Assembly: GCF_947172395.1 (NCBI RefSeq)
Contig: NC_069110.1
Span: 3,410,001 to 3,474,000, forward strand
Origin: Bicyclus anynana
Lineage: Eukaryota > Arthropoda > Insecta > Lepidoptera > Nymphalidae
Reading direction: 5' to 3'
Length of the DNA stretch: 64,000 bases
Of the stretch, positions 1 through 10,452 are shown one piece after another. A program made the translations under genes and the position numbers. How positions within the stretch are numbered: position 1 is the stretch's first letter; every line of letters starts with the position of its first letter. The notes below the pieces were generated by a model. It did not search any database. It was not told the DNA's origin and saw only the letters and a list, made by a program, of their open reading frames with translations.

Positions 1-236
1 CCAACTTTTCAGTTAAGTGCATTTTATGATAAAAAGGAAATAAATATCACTTGTCTCAAACGGTGAAGGAAAAACATCGTGAGAAAACCTGCATACCTGA
101 GAATTTTCTTAATTCTCTACGTGTGTGAAGTCTGCCAATCCGCATTGGGCCAGCGTGGTGGACTAAGGTCTAACCCCTCACATTCTGAGAGGAGACTCGT
201 GCTCAACAGTGAGCCGAATATGGGTTGTTAATGACG
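1..236 (+). mobile_element. SINE A, 5' part cut off by window edge
   Basis: This copy matches the other SINE A copies from the body motif CCAACTTTTCAGTT through the 3' motif GAGCCGAATATGGGTTG. The tRNA-like head with the A and B boxes would lie before base 1. It is moderately diverged, with small insertions and substitutions against the cleaner copies at 17.2 and 59.8 kb, so it is an older insertion. It has no coding capacity. Confidence 0.85.
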
Positions 237-859
237 GTTTGTGAACACAATATCACGAAAAAGGAGCTGCGTTAGCTAGTTATGCAAAATTCCTATGACC
301 ATAAATGACCACTATGCCTTCACAGATCTATGTTGTATTCAAGATGCTAACTAGACGCGTAACGATATCTTAGGAAGCTAATTGGGTATCAAATTATTGT
401 AAGTTTAATTTTACCTCGCAATCAGATATTGACTCATCGAACATTCCACTGAAAAACAAAATTCAGTCATTTGAGATGAACTAAGAGCCTAACTTCATAA
501 TCCATCATTTTGACACATGATTCATCATTGGTAAGTACCAGTGGCGCAGGATGGAATTTTGATAAAGGTAAGCCTTCCCAAAGAAAACGTACTTCATACC
601 GCGTGATAAAAACTCTTTTGGTATCTCATACATCCATATATATATTCATTATAATAATTAATATGTATGTATGGATTTTTAAAAGGTAACCTTGCAGAAA
701 TCAGCCTGTATTAGCTCTTCGCCGCTGGTATGTAAATACAGAAGCCAATTGTGGAATTTGGATTATGATGGCTTTGGGGATATTTGGGTTGTAAATACTT
801 GTTTCACTCAAATACTTTCCAGTTCCAGAAAATGTTTTTCTGGACGGATTACTTATGTC
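237..859. other. No gene; unassigned AT-rich DNA
   Basis: I see no coding exon or recognisable repeat here apart from a short TA/TATG-rich patch near 635-675. The small open frames running into 692-985 belong mostly to the RTE fragment that follows. Confidence 0.5.
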
Positions 860-1237
860 GCCATCATCGTCATCATCATTGTCAGCAGAAAGCCGTCTAC
901 TGCTGGACATGGACCTCTTGCATGGACCTCCAAGCACAACGGCCTCGAGCCGCCAGCATCCAGCGGCTCCCTGCAACTCGCTTGATATCCTTGGTCCACT
1001 TAGTGGGGGGTTGACCAACACTGCGCTTACCAGTGCGGGGTAACCTTTCCAGCACCTTGGAACCCCAACGTCCATCGGCTCTTCGAACTATGTGGCCTGC
1101 CCATTGACACTTCAGCTTCGCGACTGGCTGAGCTATGTCCAGTGACTTTGGTTCGTCTGCAGATCTCCTCATTTCTGATTCGATCACGCAGAGAAACTCT
1201 AAGCATAGTTTGCTCCATCGCCCGCTGAATGACTTAT
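860..1237 (-). mobile_element. RTE-like non-LTR retrotransposon, 3' fragment
   Basis: Read on the minus strand this encodes the C-terminal tail of an endonuclease/reverse transcriptase, broken into two frames: residues like LRVSLRDRIRNEEICRRTKV, then KLKCQWAGHIVRRADGRW, then RTGKRSVGQPPTKWTKDIKR. These motifs recur in seven other copies in the window. The fragment is 5'-truncated and its 3' tail is an (ATG/ATC)n run at the low-coordinate end (860-880). It lacks the RT core and is dead. The RTE-clade call is from recognition of this tail, not from a search. Confidence 0.8.
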
Positions 1238-1672
1238 AGTATACCTAAGTATTTGTTTATATTGTATATTATGTTTACTCGTCAGCTATCTTAGTACGCA
1301 TAACAGTAGCCACGTTTAGGGATAGATAGAGATAAGTATGTATTGTTCAAATATATTTATTTATCTTTATTTCTAAAGTTGGCAACCCTTGTACATGGCA
1401 CGCAAGCGTAGCCAGCATTCCACCCGCCCGTAGTCACTGGTCACTGACATATTTATTTGTAAATTAGATAAGCAATAGTAATTACTTTTAGTAACGTTCA
1501 GCTCTATAATTTACATGAAACAGTTTCCTGACTGAATGAATAACATACTCGAACAACGCAAACGCATATCATAGTGCAGATACTGTAATTTTCTATTCCT
1601 ATTCTTATTTATTATAATAAATCTATAGAGAGGTCAATTCTGTACTACATGAAATATATTTCCAAAATAACT
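1238..1672. other. No gene; unassigned
   Basis: AT-rich sequence with no ORF, tRNA-like box or recognised repeat. Confidence 0.5.
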
Positions 1673-1971
1673 ATCAGGGGGTGATTAATGATCGATACTG
1701 ATGCCAAAAATACAATCAGTAAATTTTTCGTCTGTCTGTCTGTATGTTCGTTATAGAAACAAAAACTACTAGACGGATTTTAATGAAATTCGGTGCAATT
1801 ATTCTTCATACTCCTAGGCAGGTTTTAGTATACTTTCATCATGCTACGAATAATAGGAGCAGAGCAGTGAAGGGAAATGTTGGGAAAACGAGAGAAGTTA
1901 CTCCATTTTTACAGCAAGACTACAGTAAGGGCTGGATGAAAGAGGTCGACGAAGTCGCTGGCGTCCGCTAG
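1673..1971 (+). mobile_element. Helitron-like non-autonomous element (GTCCGCTAG-ending)
   Basis: The 3' end reads GACGAAGTCGCTGGCGTCCG followed by CTAG and a flanking T. It shares this terminus with copies at 3.8, 12.7-13.1 and 39.8 kb. CTAG fits the CTRR 3' end of Helitrons, which insert between A and T. A TCTGTCTG-type run lies near 1728-1743. The 5' boundary (ATCAGGGGG) is estimated. The 75-codon open frame inside is not a gene. Confidence 0.55.
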
Positions 1972-2628
1972 TAAGTAATAAGTAAGAACAAGAAATTTTC
2001 TCTGAGAAAAGTCTATTACGTATTCTTTGACAATAAAACTGACTGCGAGGTTTTTAAATCATAAACACTGAGAAAATCAATAACAATCCACAATAATTAC
2101 TCGTATACTAATAGACCATATAAAGAAGTACTTTTTTTAACACAATCAAGATGGCTACTTAAAATATGCCTAATTTAATACGGTCATTATTATTATAGGA
2201 AGGCAATTATTAAGTGAAAATTATTCAACATCAGTTTAATATTAACACTTAACACTTAAGTTGGCAACTTAATAAATGTTGGCACGTCCCATTATGCATG
2301 AAATTTGATATGCGACAATTATGCACTTATATCTCAAATTAAACAATAATTTATATTCGTTTCATTGGGAACCAATGGGATTAAAATCGGCTGTATTTCT
2401 GTTTTCATACGAGTACATATTGAATTATATTTCGAGGTTTATATGGATCGAATTACAATTCGCGGAGAATTATTGCCTAGTGGATTTTGGGTGCGGATTT
2501 TCATCGGATTTCGGGCCCAACTTTTGCTTTTAGGAACCGGACTTAGTGTAAAACTAACTTTATTATTTACTAGCAGACTCCCGCGACTCCACTCACGTGG
2601 AAACTTCTGAAATTTTATAGAATTTTGT
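1972..2628. other. No gene; unassigned
   Basis: AT-rich, with two overlapping short frames near 2321-2610 that match no family I recognise. Treated as non-coding. Confidence 0.45.
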
Positions 2629-2700
2629 CGGCCTCTGTGGCGCAGTGGTATGCGCGGTGGATTTACAAGACTGAGGTCCTGGGTTCCATCCCCGGCTAGG
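2629..2700 (+). mobile_element. SINE B, tRNA-like head only
   Basis: The head contains an A box TGGCGCAGTGG and a B-box-like GGGTTCCATCC, followed by CCCGGCTAGG. The body seen in the 43.98-kb copy is missing and is replaced by TATA-rich sequence to about 2780. It is a truncated SINE rather than a tRNA gene, because the same head is linked to a conserved 3' body elsewhere. Confidence 0.75.
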
Positions 2701-2826
2701 TATATTTATTTTTTATTTTATATACATATATAGTTATAAGGTATATTTATACATATTATATACATATATAAGGTATATAAGGTATAGTTTAGCATTACGA
2801 TTTAGCGAATTGTCATATTTCTGTCA

Positions 2827-2948
2827 CCAAGAACCTCCCTCATGAATCACTCTATCGTTAAACAGTATGAAATCCGTTCGGAATATTTTAAATTTATAGC
2901 GAAAAGACGTACAGACATACAGACGCGGCGGAGGACTTTGTTTTAAAG
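2827..2948 (-). repeat. Repeat P, copy 1
   Basis: On the minus strand this matches 19396-19505: both contain AACAAAGTCCTCCGCCGC, a TCTGT-rich run, and ATAGAGTGATTCATG about 80 bases later. The low-coordinate end is estimated. It is probably a non-autonomous element of the Helitron-like type, but the ends are not resolved. Confidence 0.5.
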
Positions 2949-3110
2949 TACGTAATATGACCTATGGGTCATACTTGTAATTATGTTCGATTTCCAGATA
3001 TGTTCAATTAAGGACTACTCATAACTTCTACGTTATAACCTTTGGTTTTGAAGATAGGCGGAGGCGGGATCTGGATAATCGTCGTTAGCAACTTAAGGCC
3101 AAGCCAATCC

Positions 3111-3300
3111 AATATCTCATATAATTATGTGGACGGTACCTTAACTTGTCCTGTCTGCTCAAGGACATTGCGCGCAAAAATAGGGTACATAAGTCACATG
3201 AGGGCGCATGATCGAAGCCCGCGTGTGATCTGACAGAGTCTCCAGTCGCTGTTGCCGAATCGGCAAAGACGAGACGACGACGAAGACGGACTTATAACTT
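3111..3300 (+). mobile_element. LINE 3' fragment encoding a C2H2-like finger
   Basis: The frame at 3042-3233 ends with CPVCSRTLRAKIGYISHMRAH. This fits C-x2-C-x12-H-x3-H with the core IGxISHxRxH. Such a finger at the extreme C-terminus, followed by a GACGACGACGAAGACGG tail, resembles the 3' end of some non-LTR retrotransposon ORF2s (recalled, not searched). Nothing upstream encodes RT, so this is a 5'-truncated remnant. A zinc-finger host exon is the alternative, but no splice context supports one. Confidence 0.45.
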
Positions 3301-3808
3301 CTACGTAAATCTATTAGATAAGTTGTAAAAGAATATTAGATCGTGAGATTACCTCCAACAATACCACAAACTTTATAATATCAGTATACGTAAGCGTTGA
3401 TTTTCCACTTAACTGCAGCCGATCTGCTTATTCCTACAATTATAACTATAAAAAGTGAACTCAAAGCCAAAGAGGGCTCCAAACGCGTCTAGTTAATAAA
3501 CATAAGAGTGTTACATAATGTAGATAGTGTAAATGTTATGTGAGAAGAAATAAAGAACCCCTTTGTGGGTGCGCTGGTCCCACTTAGCCTCTTTTTTCCT
3601 TTCATTCTAAACAATTACAATGTTGCAAACAGTATCAGTCGTTTCTCTCATTACGTATGATTGAACGGGAATAAAAAGAAGAAACTTAAGTATAAAACAT
3701 TTAATAAAGCGAAGTGCAACAGATGAGTGCAAATAGATATTTATATGTATGAGTGCATTGACACCTACATAGTCGGGGAGCTGATGGGAAAAATAATATA
3801 GGAGTTTA
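3301..3808. other. No gene; unassigned
   Basis: No coding signal. An AATAAA followed by GT-rich sequence near 3549-3580 could be the 3' end of an old transposable element, but nothing else supports that. Confidence 0.4.
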
Positions 3809-4025
3809 TCCTACTAATATTATAAACGCGAAAGTTTGTTTGGGTGTATGTTTGTTACTCTGAAACGCCGCTACTACTGAAGCGATTTGGCTGAAATTTG
3901 GAATAGAAATAGATTTTACTCTGGATTAACACACAGGCTACTTTTTATCCCGGAAAAATCCATGGTTTCCGAGGGATTTGTAAAAAACTAAATTCCACGT
4001 GGACGAAGTCGCGGGCGTCCGCTAG
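3809..4025 (+). mobile_element. Helitron-like element with intact TC...CTAG ends
   Basis: It starts TCCTACTAATATTATAAACG after an A and ends GCGTCCGCTAG before a T, which is A^T insertion without target duplication as in Helitrons. The body carries CGATTTGGCTGAAATTTGGA, ACTCTGGATTAACACA and AATTCCACGTGGACGAAGTC, repeated at 19.96, 34.27 and 39.81 kb. It is 217 bp and non-coding, so non-autonomous. Confidence 0.7.
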
Positions 4026-5328
4026 TCCAGTATAAAAAATTAAGTGCACTTGTTGCTTTTTTAGAATTTCGGTTTTGAGGTCTTCATATTTTGTTAATAC
4101 AATTAAGTTTGTTATATTTTTCTGTGCATGCTTCTCAAAATCAGGCAATCTTTGTATAATAAAAATAACACTAAAAGTGAATATTTAAGTGCAATTTAAT
4201 GTTTTCATTTCTCTCTGACATTATTTAGAAGAGCATTATTTTTGCTTACAATACCAAAGTTATGCTCAATAATAACCAAAGTATTTATAAGTAATTTTGT
4301 AAAACTAGTTTAATATATATATATATATATTTTAATATTTAGCTAATAAATTCTTATTTAGTTAAAAAACTTGCAACGTCACATACACACTTGAAAACTT
4401 ACTTGGGCTTTTTCTATAATGTTCGACTTAGAATTGCATTCGTTACCAGACTCAATAAATATCTAACTGAAAGTCAAAAAAAGTGTATCACTTTTAACAC
4501 CAGGTTTTGTTTTAGGTTGTTATAGATCCTACGATCTAATCTTGTGCTTATGAGGCCACTAGGTAAGTAATAATATCATAAAGGTAAAAATGGATGATTA
4601 TGTATATTACAATAATAATTTAATTCTGCTTGACAATTAATCCGTCGGTAACTTTAATATCAAATACCGCCAACTATCCACCAGCTCTCATACCATTGGT
4701 AAAGACAATACATGGCAAAGTGTACTCAAGCAGCTATATTTTAAGGCTCATTTTTCATTTTACACGGAGTTAAATATGTATTGACAACGGTAATTCTCCT
4801 TAATCAACACCGATACATAATGGTCATTTAAAATATCCTTTTTTTTTCAAATGAAAATTTGTCTGACCTTTGTTATTGTTTGCTAGCGCTGAATACATAT
4901 GGACACTATACCTCACGCTTACGCTCGTGGCATGCGGCGCACAAATTTCATTCTAATCGAAGAACCGGTGTGGTCAGTGGGTCATATTTTCTTCTCTGTA
5001 TAATCTGGTCGTATGGTGCATACTCTAATTAACAACCTTATGTACGTCACTGTTAACAGAAGCAACTACCTCACAGTTTTTTATGATCTTTACGAATAAT
5101 TTCACAGTAATTCATGTTCGATGATGCCAGGAAATGGCTCAATTCAAAGCCTGTAAAGTAAAAACGTTGGACTCCACACCAAGAGGTTATGGACATAGTA
5201 AACACTCGAAACACAGTATTTCAGACTACATGGAGCTTTAAAAAGCTAAGGCGACTCTTAACTAAAAAAAATATTATTATTCATTACTTTTCTCCTCTTA
5301 CTTAGTGAATAGTTTATACTAGGAGACA
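4026..5328. other. No gene; contains a (TA)n run
   Basis: A (TA)n microsatellite lies at about 4313-4330. The remainder is AT-rich with no coding or repeat signal that I can support. Confidence 0.5.
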
Positions 5329-5634
5329 TCATTATCAACCCACATTCAGCTCCTGAGCTCGAGTCTCCTCTCAGAATGAGAGGGATTAGGCCAATAGTCC
5401 ACCACGCTGGCCCAATGCGGATTGGCAGACTTCACACACGCAGAGAATTGAGAAAATTCTCTGGTGTGCAGGTTTCCTCACGATGTTTTTCGTTCACCAT
5501 TTGAGACATGTGATATTTAATTTCTTAAAATGCACACAACTGTAAAGTTGGAGGTGCATGCCCCGCACTGGATTCGAACCCACACCCTCCGGAATCGGAG
5601 GTAGAGGTCATATACACTGGGCTATCACTGCTCT
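5329..5634 (-). mobile_element. SINE A, near full length
   Basis: The minus strand carries the degenerate head, B box GGATTCGAACCC (as read on the plus strand), body CCGCATTGGGCCAGCGTGG and 3' tail ending in TGATAATGAT. The flanks share only a short TAGGAG, so any TSD has decayed. Confidence 0.88.
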
Positions 5635-6089
5635 TAAATTAGGAGCAGATGCAGCTATAGTCCAAAATTCAGTCCGCCTCCTTAACCTTGAAGCTATTGG
5701 GGCATAGTGATTATAATTTCAAAACGGGATGCTTCAAATAAACAAATTTAAGGCCACTATCACACGTGCAGTATACAATTTGCATGACATTTAAATTATT
5801 GTTTTCAATACTTGTTTAGACTGTAACGTTAATATCAAGGTTCAAATACGTATGTTCCGACTCCCAAGGCACAATATCATAGCTACCTATTATTCTCAAT
5901 GACAATATCATACTTATATGACTATTTAAATATATATTATTACGTTACGGTCCGGCTACAAGTGATGAGTTAAGAGTTTATAAACAAACATTACATTAAT
6001 AGACGTTACTTTTAATTCATAAATATGAAAATATTACATATACTACATAACAGTCGCTAATGCAGATGTTACAAAAACTACAAAAAAAT
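5635..6089. other. No gene; unassigned
   Basis: No ORF or recognised repeat between the SINE and the tandem array. Confidence 0.5.
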
Positions 6090-6870
6090 GCATCCATCAT
6101 TGGACGCAGGTGGCATAAAAATTGTAAGAGACCAGTCCATCATTTAACACAGGTGGCACAGAAAGTATAAAAATGTTGACAAGAGACCAAGTCCATCATT
6201 GGACGTAGGTGGCACAGAAAGTACAACAATGTTGACAGGAGACCAGTCCATCATTGTACACAGGTGGCAGAAAAAGTACAAAAATGCTGACAAGAAACAA
6301 GCCCATCATTAAATGTAGGTGGCACAGAAATTATAAAAAAATTGACAAGAGACCAGTCAATCATTGGACATAGGCGGCACAAAAAGTATAAAACTGTAGA
6401 CAAGAGACCAGTCCATCATTGGACACAGGTGGCACAAAATATACAAAAATATTTACTAGAGAATAGTCCATCATTAGACGTAGATGGCACAAAAGTATAA
6501 AAATATTGACAAGAGACCAATCTATCATTAGTCGCAGGTGGCACAAAAGATACAACAATGTTGACAAGAGACCGGTCCATCATTTTACGTAGGTGGCATA
6601 AAAACTACAAAAATGTTGACAAGAGACCAGTCCATCAGTGGACGAAGATGGCACAAAAAGTACGAAAATGTTGACAAGAGAATAGTCCATTATTGAACGA
6701 AGGTGGCACAAAAAGTACGAAAATGTTGACAAGAGAATAGTCCATCATTGGACGAAGGTAGCACAGAAAGTACAACAATGTTGACAAGAGACTAGTCTAT
6801 CATTGGAAGATGGTGGTAGAAAAAGTACAAAAATGTTTACAAGAGAATAGTCCAACACTGGACACAAGTG
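6090..6870. repeat. 55-bp tandem array, 15 units
   Basis: The motif (A)GTCCATCATTGGACG-AGGTGGCACA recurs with starts at 6094, 6137, 6193, 6248, 6303, 6358, 6413, 6468, 6522, 6577 and onward to 6852. The spacing is 54-56 bp except for a short first interval of 43. Units differ by roughly 10-20 percent. They are contiguous with no unique spacers. The 68-codon minus-strand frame at 6361-6567 is a by-product of the period, interrupted in neighbouring units, and not a gene. Confidence 0.92.
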
Positions 6871-7015
6871 TTGTGTCGACTCTTAGTGTAAGAATGACCT
6901 CCTCCAGGGGTGTAACACAACCAATTTAGCAACTCGTGACTGATTTTAAAGTTTATTAAAGGCCCCGAAATTTTTGAAATCCTGTACCTCAGTATTCGTA
7001 ACTACTGGAGCAACA

Positions 7016-7070
7016 TAACAACGAGGTAGTTGTCATGTCCTAATGGGACATGACAACTACCTCGTTGTTA
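7016..7070. repeat. Perfect palindrome, 25-bp arms
   Basis: The arms at 7016-7040 and 7046-7070 are perfect reverse complements (TAACAACGAGGTAGTTGTCA...) around a 5-base loop TAATG. There is no U-run terminator context or coding context. Confidence 0.9.
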
Positions 7071-8878
7071 GTAATTAGATTATTGCTATGTTTCGTCAGT
7101 GCTAAGGAGAGTAGGGTTGATACAAAACAGCATTCGCGTCCTTAATTCAAACGATAAATTATACAGAACCACTCTTCACTGCAACTTGAATATAAATTGG
7201 ATAATTAAAGTTAAGCGCTGTATGTATATAAACCAAATACGGGCCCACAAGCGCCCGGCAACATTGTTAAAACATGCATGTTGTGTGTACAGTTCGATTC
7301 GTGGGCCATTCTTGAAATGACCGGTCTATTGTACGTTTGACAAACGTTTTCGAATATCACCGTGATGGTACACTGGTAAGTACAAGAACGTTAATAAATA
7401 AATAAATAAAAACTGGGCACCCTACCAAGGGCGGCAAATTTTGATAAATATTTCTAGGTATTAGTTTTAATTTTAATTTATTTTAATTTTGTAGTTGTAG
7501 TTATATTTCCTTATATTTTATTTTTATAATAAGTTTAGCCTATTTAAGTATTATCTTCATTAATAAATCTGTTTCATTTTATATTGATGTTTTAAAGGAA
7601 AATCTTTGATTACTTTTATATTTAGGCACAGAATTCCTACTTGTTAGTAAAAAATAGCTAATGTTTTTCTTTGAATAATATTTTAACCATCTAATAAGGC
7701 CTTTTTATCGTTACCTACTATACTCTATTGAAACCTATGAGATTTTTTTGTAAAGTAGTTAATTAGTTATGAACTTTTATTTATTAATTCAATAAATAAA
7801 AATATAAATGGACAATACACTCATCGATATCCAGCCCCATATTATGTGTGGCTATACTAAGATAGCTAATGAATTTACAAATGTTAGATGGTAGGTATGT
7901 GTAGCAGCAGCCACGCCTTTACCTGTAGTTCCCGTTTCCGTGGGTTTATGAAGATAAAATATAAATGATTCAGGGTGAAGATAATATAGCCTACTAATGA
8001 TGAGAGATAACAAAAATATTTTACAAACAAACACACAAACAAAAAATCAAATTATAATATTAGTTTAGATGTGCATAAACCACCAAGATACTGGCAACAT
8101 TCATGCTCTTAACACAAAGTAAATCCAGTAGTGAATCTCTCCTATAATTAAGAGAAATGTTTTCTCTTAATAAGATATAATAATTAAAATATTGGGATTA
8201 TTTTATAGTATTTTCTTTTCATAACACTATATATGCGTATGCGAGACTTCTTCTAGAGAAATCATTCTCCAAATTGAGCAGTTCCTACCTATGTACTCTT
8301 ATACTACAAATCATATTCTAATATTATATTACAGAGATGTACTAAAGAAAAATACCTATCATGTATACGAATAACATTATTATGTTAATATTGCATAGCG
8401 TTATCCTTTTTCCATAGCAAACATGTTTACATACAATTTAATATCACTCTTTCTACGTATATTCTCCTTTTAATATTGGCAAGCCGGATCTGCATTATAT
8501 ATGTGTAAATTATACAATTTTATTTTAGTTTAGTAATGTAAAAAACAGTTAAACATAGTTTCGTATTTAAAATTGTAATTGGCTACTCGAATGGTCATTA
8601 AACCTCAAGTTAAGTATAAGGTTGATGTTCCACTAAAGATGTGCTAATCTGAGTGGTGACGAGTGCCTGTGTGCGGAAAAATTCAATCGAGTTTATATCA
8701 CACCGCTAATTTACACTAAGAAATGTTGAAAAAAGTACATTTGTATCTAAATAAATAAATTAATAACCAACATATAATCATCCTAAGTCATGGCTCAGGA
8801 TCTAATATGCTTAACTCAAACTCAAAATCGAGCTTTCTTTGCGTATTCAGCCCTAAAGTCAACACATATTTATTTATA
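7071..8878. other. No gene; mostly unassigned
   Basis: An (AAAT)n run is at about 7391-7412. Between 7910 and 8040 there is a faint resemblance to the Helitron-like elements on the minus strand (TAGTTCCCGTTTCCGTGGG, then ACAAACAAACACACAAAC), too decayed to call. Nothing else stands out. Confidence 0.4.
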
Positions 8879-9045
8879 GCCTCAATAGCTCAACGGTAAG
8901 AGCGGTCGGACTCATCACCGAAGAGTGGTGGTTCGATCCTCACCCCGTTGGTCTATTGTCGTACCCACTCCTAGCACAGTCTTTCCAGACTAGTTGGAGG
9001 GCAATGGGAATATTGGGCATATTATTAAAAAAGATATGGTAAATA

Positions 9046-9052
<7 letters not shown>
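8879..9052 (+). mobile_element. SINE C, full length
   Basis: The head has A box TAGCTCAACGG and B box GGTTCGATCCT. The body has CCAGACTAGTTGGAGGG and the end TATGGTAAATATTCTT. Three other pieces occur at 22.96, 42.13 and 42.46 kb (inverted). The head resembles a tRNA but has no intact acceptor pairing that I can see, and the conserved 3' body identifies it as a SINE. It is followed directly by a long poly(A). Confidence 0.82.

Positions 9053-9120
<68 letters not shown>
9053..9120 (+). repeat. 68-nt pure poly(A)
   Basis: An uninterrupted run of 68 A residues follows the SINE C 3' end directly and is most simply its retroposition tail. Its purity implies either a young insertion or slippage growth. 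The exact length is the sort of value that sequencing and assembly get wrong. Confidence 0.85.
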
Positions 9121-9123
<3 letters not shown>

Positions 9124-9494
9124 TACTGAAAAATGTTCACAGAGTGCGTTGACACACTCGTAGCTTTAATTTAAAGTAGCTTAAATTGTTTGAAAAATAT
9201 ATTTTTTTCTTTTATTTTTTTTTTGACAGAAATAATGATTATATTTTTTATAGTCATTAACTACATTATATATACTTGTCATTGAACTGCTTTACATTAC
9301 ATCTTCTGGTAATCGCAATAATTTATTATATTCAATAGCGTAGTATATACGTAAAATAATACGTTTCAAGGAAGTGAGATGACAAAATTCCAATGAACTC
9401 ATGATGTTCCAGTATGTGCCTTCACGCATGCATGCTCACATCACATCGTTACATAAAAATATTATAGTTATTTTTAATTTGATACAGTGCGTTT
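9121..9494. other. No gene; AT-rich
   Basis: Contains T-runs near 9205-9230 and nothing recognisable. Confidence 0.45.
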
Positions 9495-9656
9495 ATAAGT
9501 ATATAAAGATCATTATTTGTTACACAACTTAGTGTTAGCAGTATTTATAGCAACATCCTCGCATCGCACACACACATCGCACATATTCAGTGGACAACCG
9601 ACTTTATCATTGGTATCGGGAGTAAATTAAAAAGCATCGGCCAAGGAAAACTGCAT
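9495..9656 (+). promoter_or_regulatory. Candidate core promoter and non-coding first exon
   Basis: A TATAAA at 9502-9507 lies about 30 bases upstream of CTTAGTGT (near 9529-9536), which resembles an arthropod initiator. A roughly 125-base, ATG-free segment follows and ends at CTGCAT before GTAAGTAC (from 9657), a strong splice-donor match. TATA, initiator and donor in the right order and spacing is what a short untranslated first exon would look like. No downstream exon is identifiable in the window, and each motif is common by chance in AT-rich DNA. Confidence 0.25.
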
Positions 9657-9659
9657 GTA

Positions 9660-10050
9660 AGTACATAATATAATTTAATATTATAGGTTTAGATAATGAT
9701 CGTCTCTTTCATTCGTAGGTCACATTACATCAGACTTTTTGGTTTAAAACAAATTGTCGTTTTGTTTCAAGTACTTTTGTGTTGAACTTGAAACTTTGAA
9801 TGAATACTTAACTAGTAATTGTGTGTTTTATTGTTTACTCAAATCAATTCAGATTCTTTTAAATTGAGAAGGCTACTATAGAAGCACTGCTAATGCAACT
9901 CGAGAGTAGTGACTTTACAACCAGTTCTAAAAGCTGATACTATGGGAAAGAGCCATATTTGTCATGAACATGGCATTAAATAAATTTTAATTTAAAATTT
10001 CTTAGAGGAAATATAAACTCAGTAGTTATTCCTAGGTAGGTAGGTATTCC
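9660..10050. other. No gene; unassigned
   Basis: No ORF or recognised repeat. It would be the start of an intron if the preceding exon candidate is real. Confidence 0.4.
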
Positions 10051-10124
10051 TCAGTCGGACTCAGGATTTGAACCCAGGACCTCGTGATCCAAAGCCACAA
10101 TGCTAACCACTGAACCACCGAGGC
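10051..10124 (-). mobile_element. SINE D, tRNA-like head
   Basis: The minus strand reads GCCTCGGTGGTTCAGTGGTT ... GGGTTCAAATCCTGAGT, with A box TGGTTCAGTGG and B box GGTTCAAATCC. It matches the head of the fuller copy at 14641-14902. The body is missing. Confidence 0.65.
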
Positions 10125-10452
10125 TATTGGCAGTTACGATTTTATAATTTTGATAAATAAAATAGTTTTCCTTATAGCTAGCTTATAAAAACAATGCGAT
10201 ATTTTGTCGCACGACAAGTCTACCGTGTGAAGCTACGCTTACAACTACGTAGTTAATTTGTTGCAGGCAAGCCATTTGCATGCGATATTTGCACAATGCG
10301 GGCCGAGGTGACGACAGCTGCAACTTAATTTATCATAAATATACTTACCGCCATTAAAACTTATATTAAACGTCACATTTTAGAGTCCCGTGCGACAATA
10401 AAATATATAAAAAATAAATGATTAACGTCAATTACTAGACACCATTACGATA
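10125..10452. other. No gene; unassigned
   Basis: Nothing recognised. Confidence 0.4.

Noticed and set aside
701..1187. 124- and 96-codon minus frames as host genes
   Set aside because: They overlap the RTE-like fragment, and the recognisable residues alternate between frames.
1744..1971. 75-codon frame ending KEVDEVAGVR
   Set aside because: It lies in a Helitron-like non-autonomous element, and the equivalent region of other copies is not open.
3440..3600. Possible LTR (AATAAA then GT-rich sequence)
   Set aside because: No paired LTR, no TG...CA ends with TSD, and no retroviral-type coding sequence nearby.
6361..6567. 68-codon minus frame with repeated LCHLRLM motif
   Set aside because: The repeated peptide is produced by the 55-bp tandem array; the frame breaks in neighbouring units because the period is not a multiple of three.
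6090..6870. Possible CRISPR-like array
   Set aside because: Units are contiguous and diverged, with no repeat/spacer alternation, in a eukaryotic repeat landscape.
8879..8955. Possible functional tRNA (A and B boxes present)
   Set aside because: The same head is followed by a conserved SINE body and poly(A) and occurs in several copies; no convincing acceptor stem is seen.
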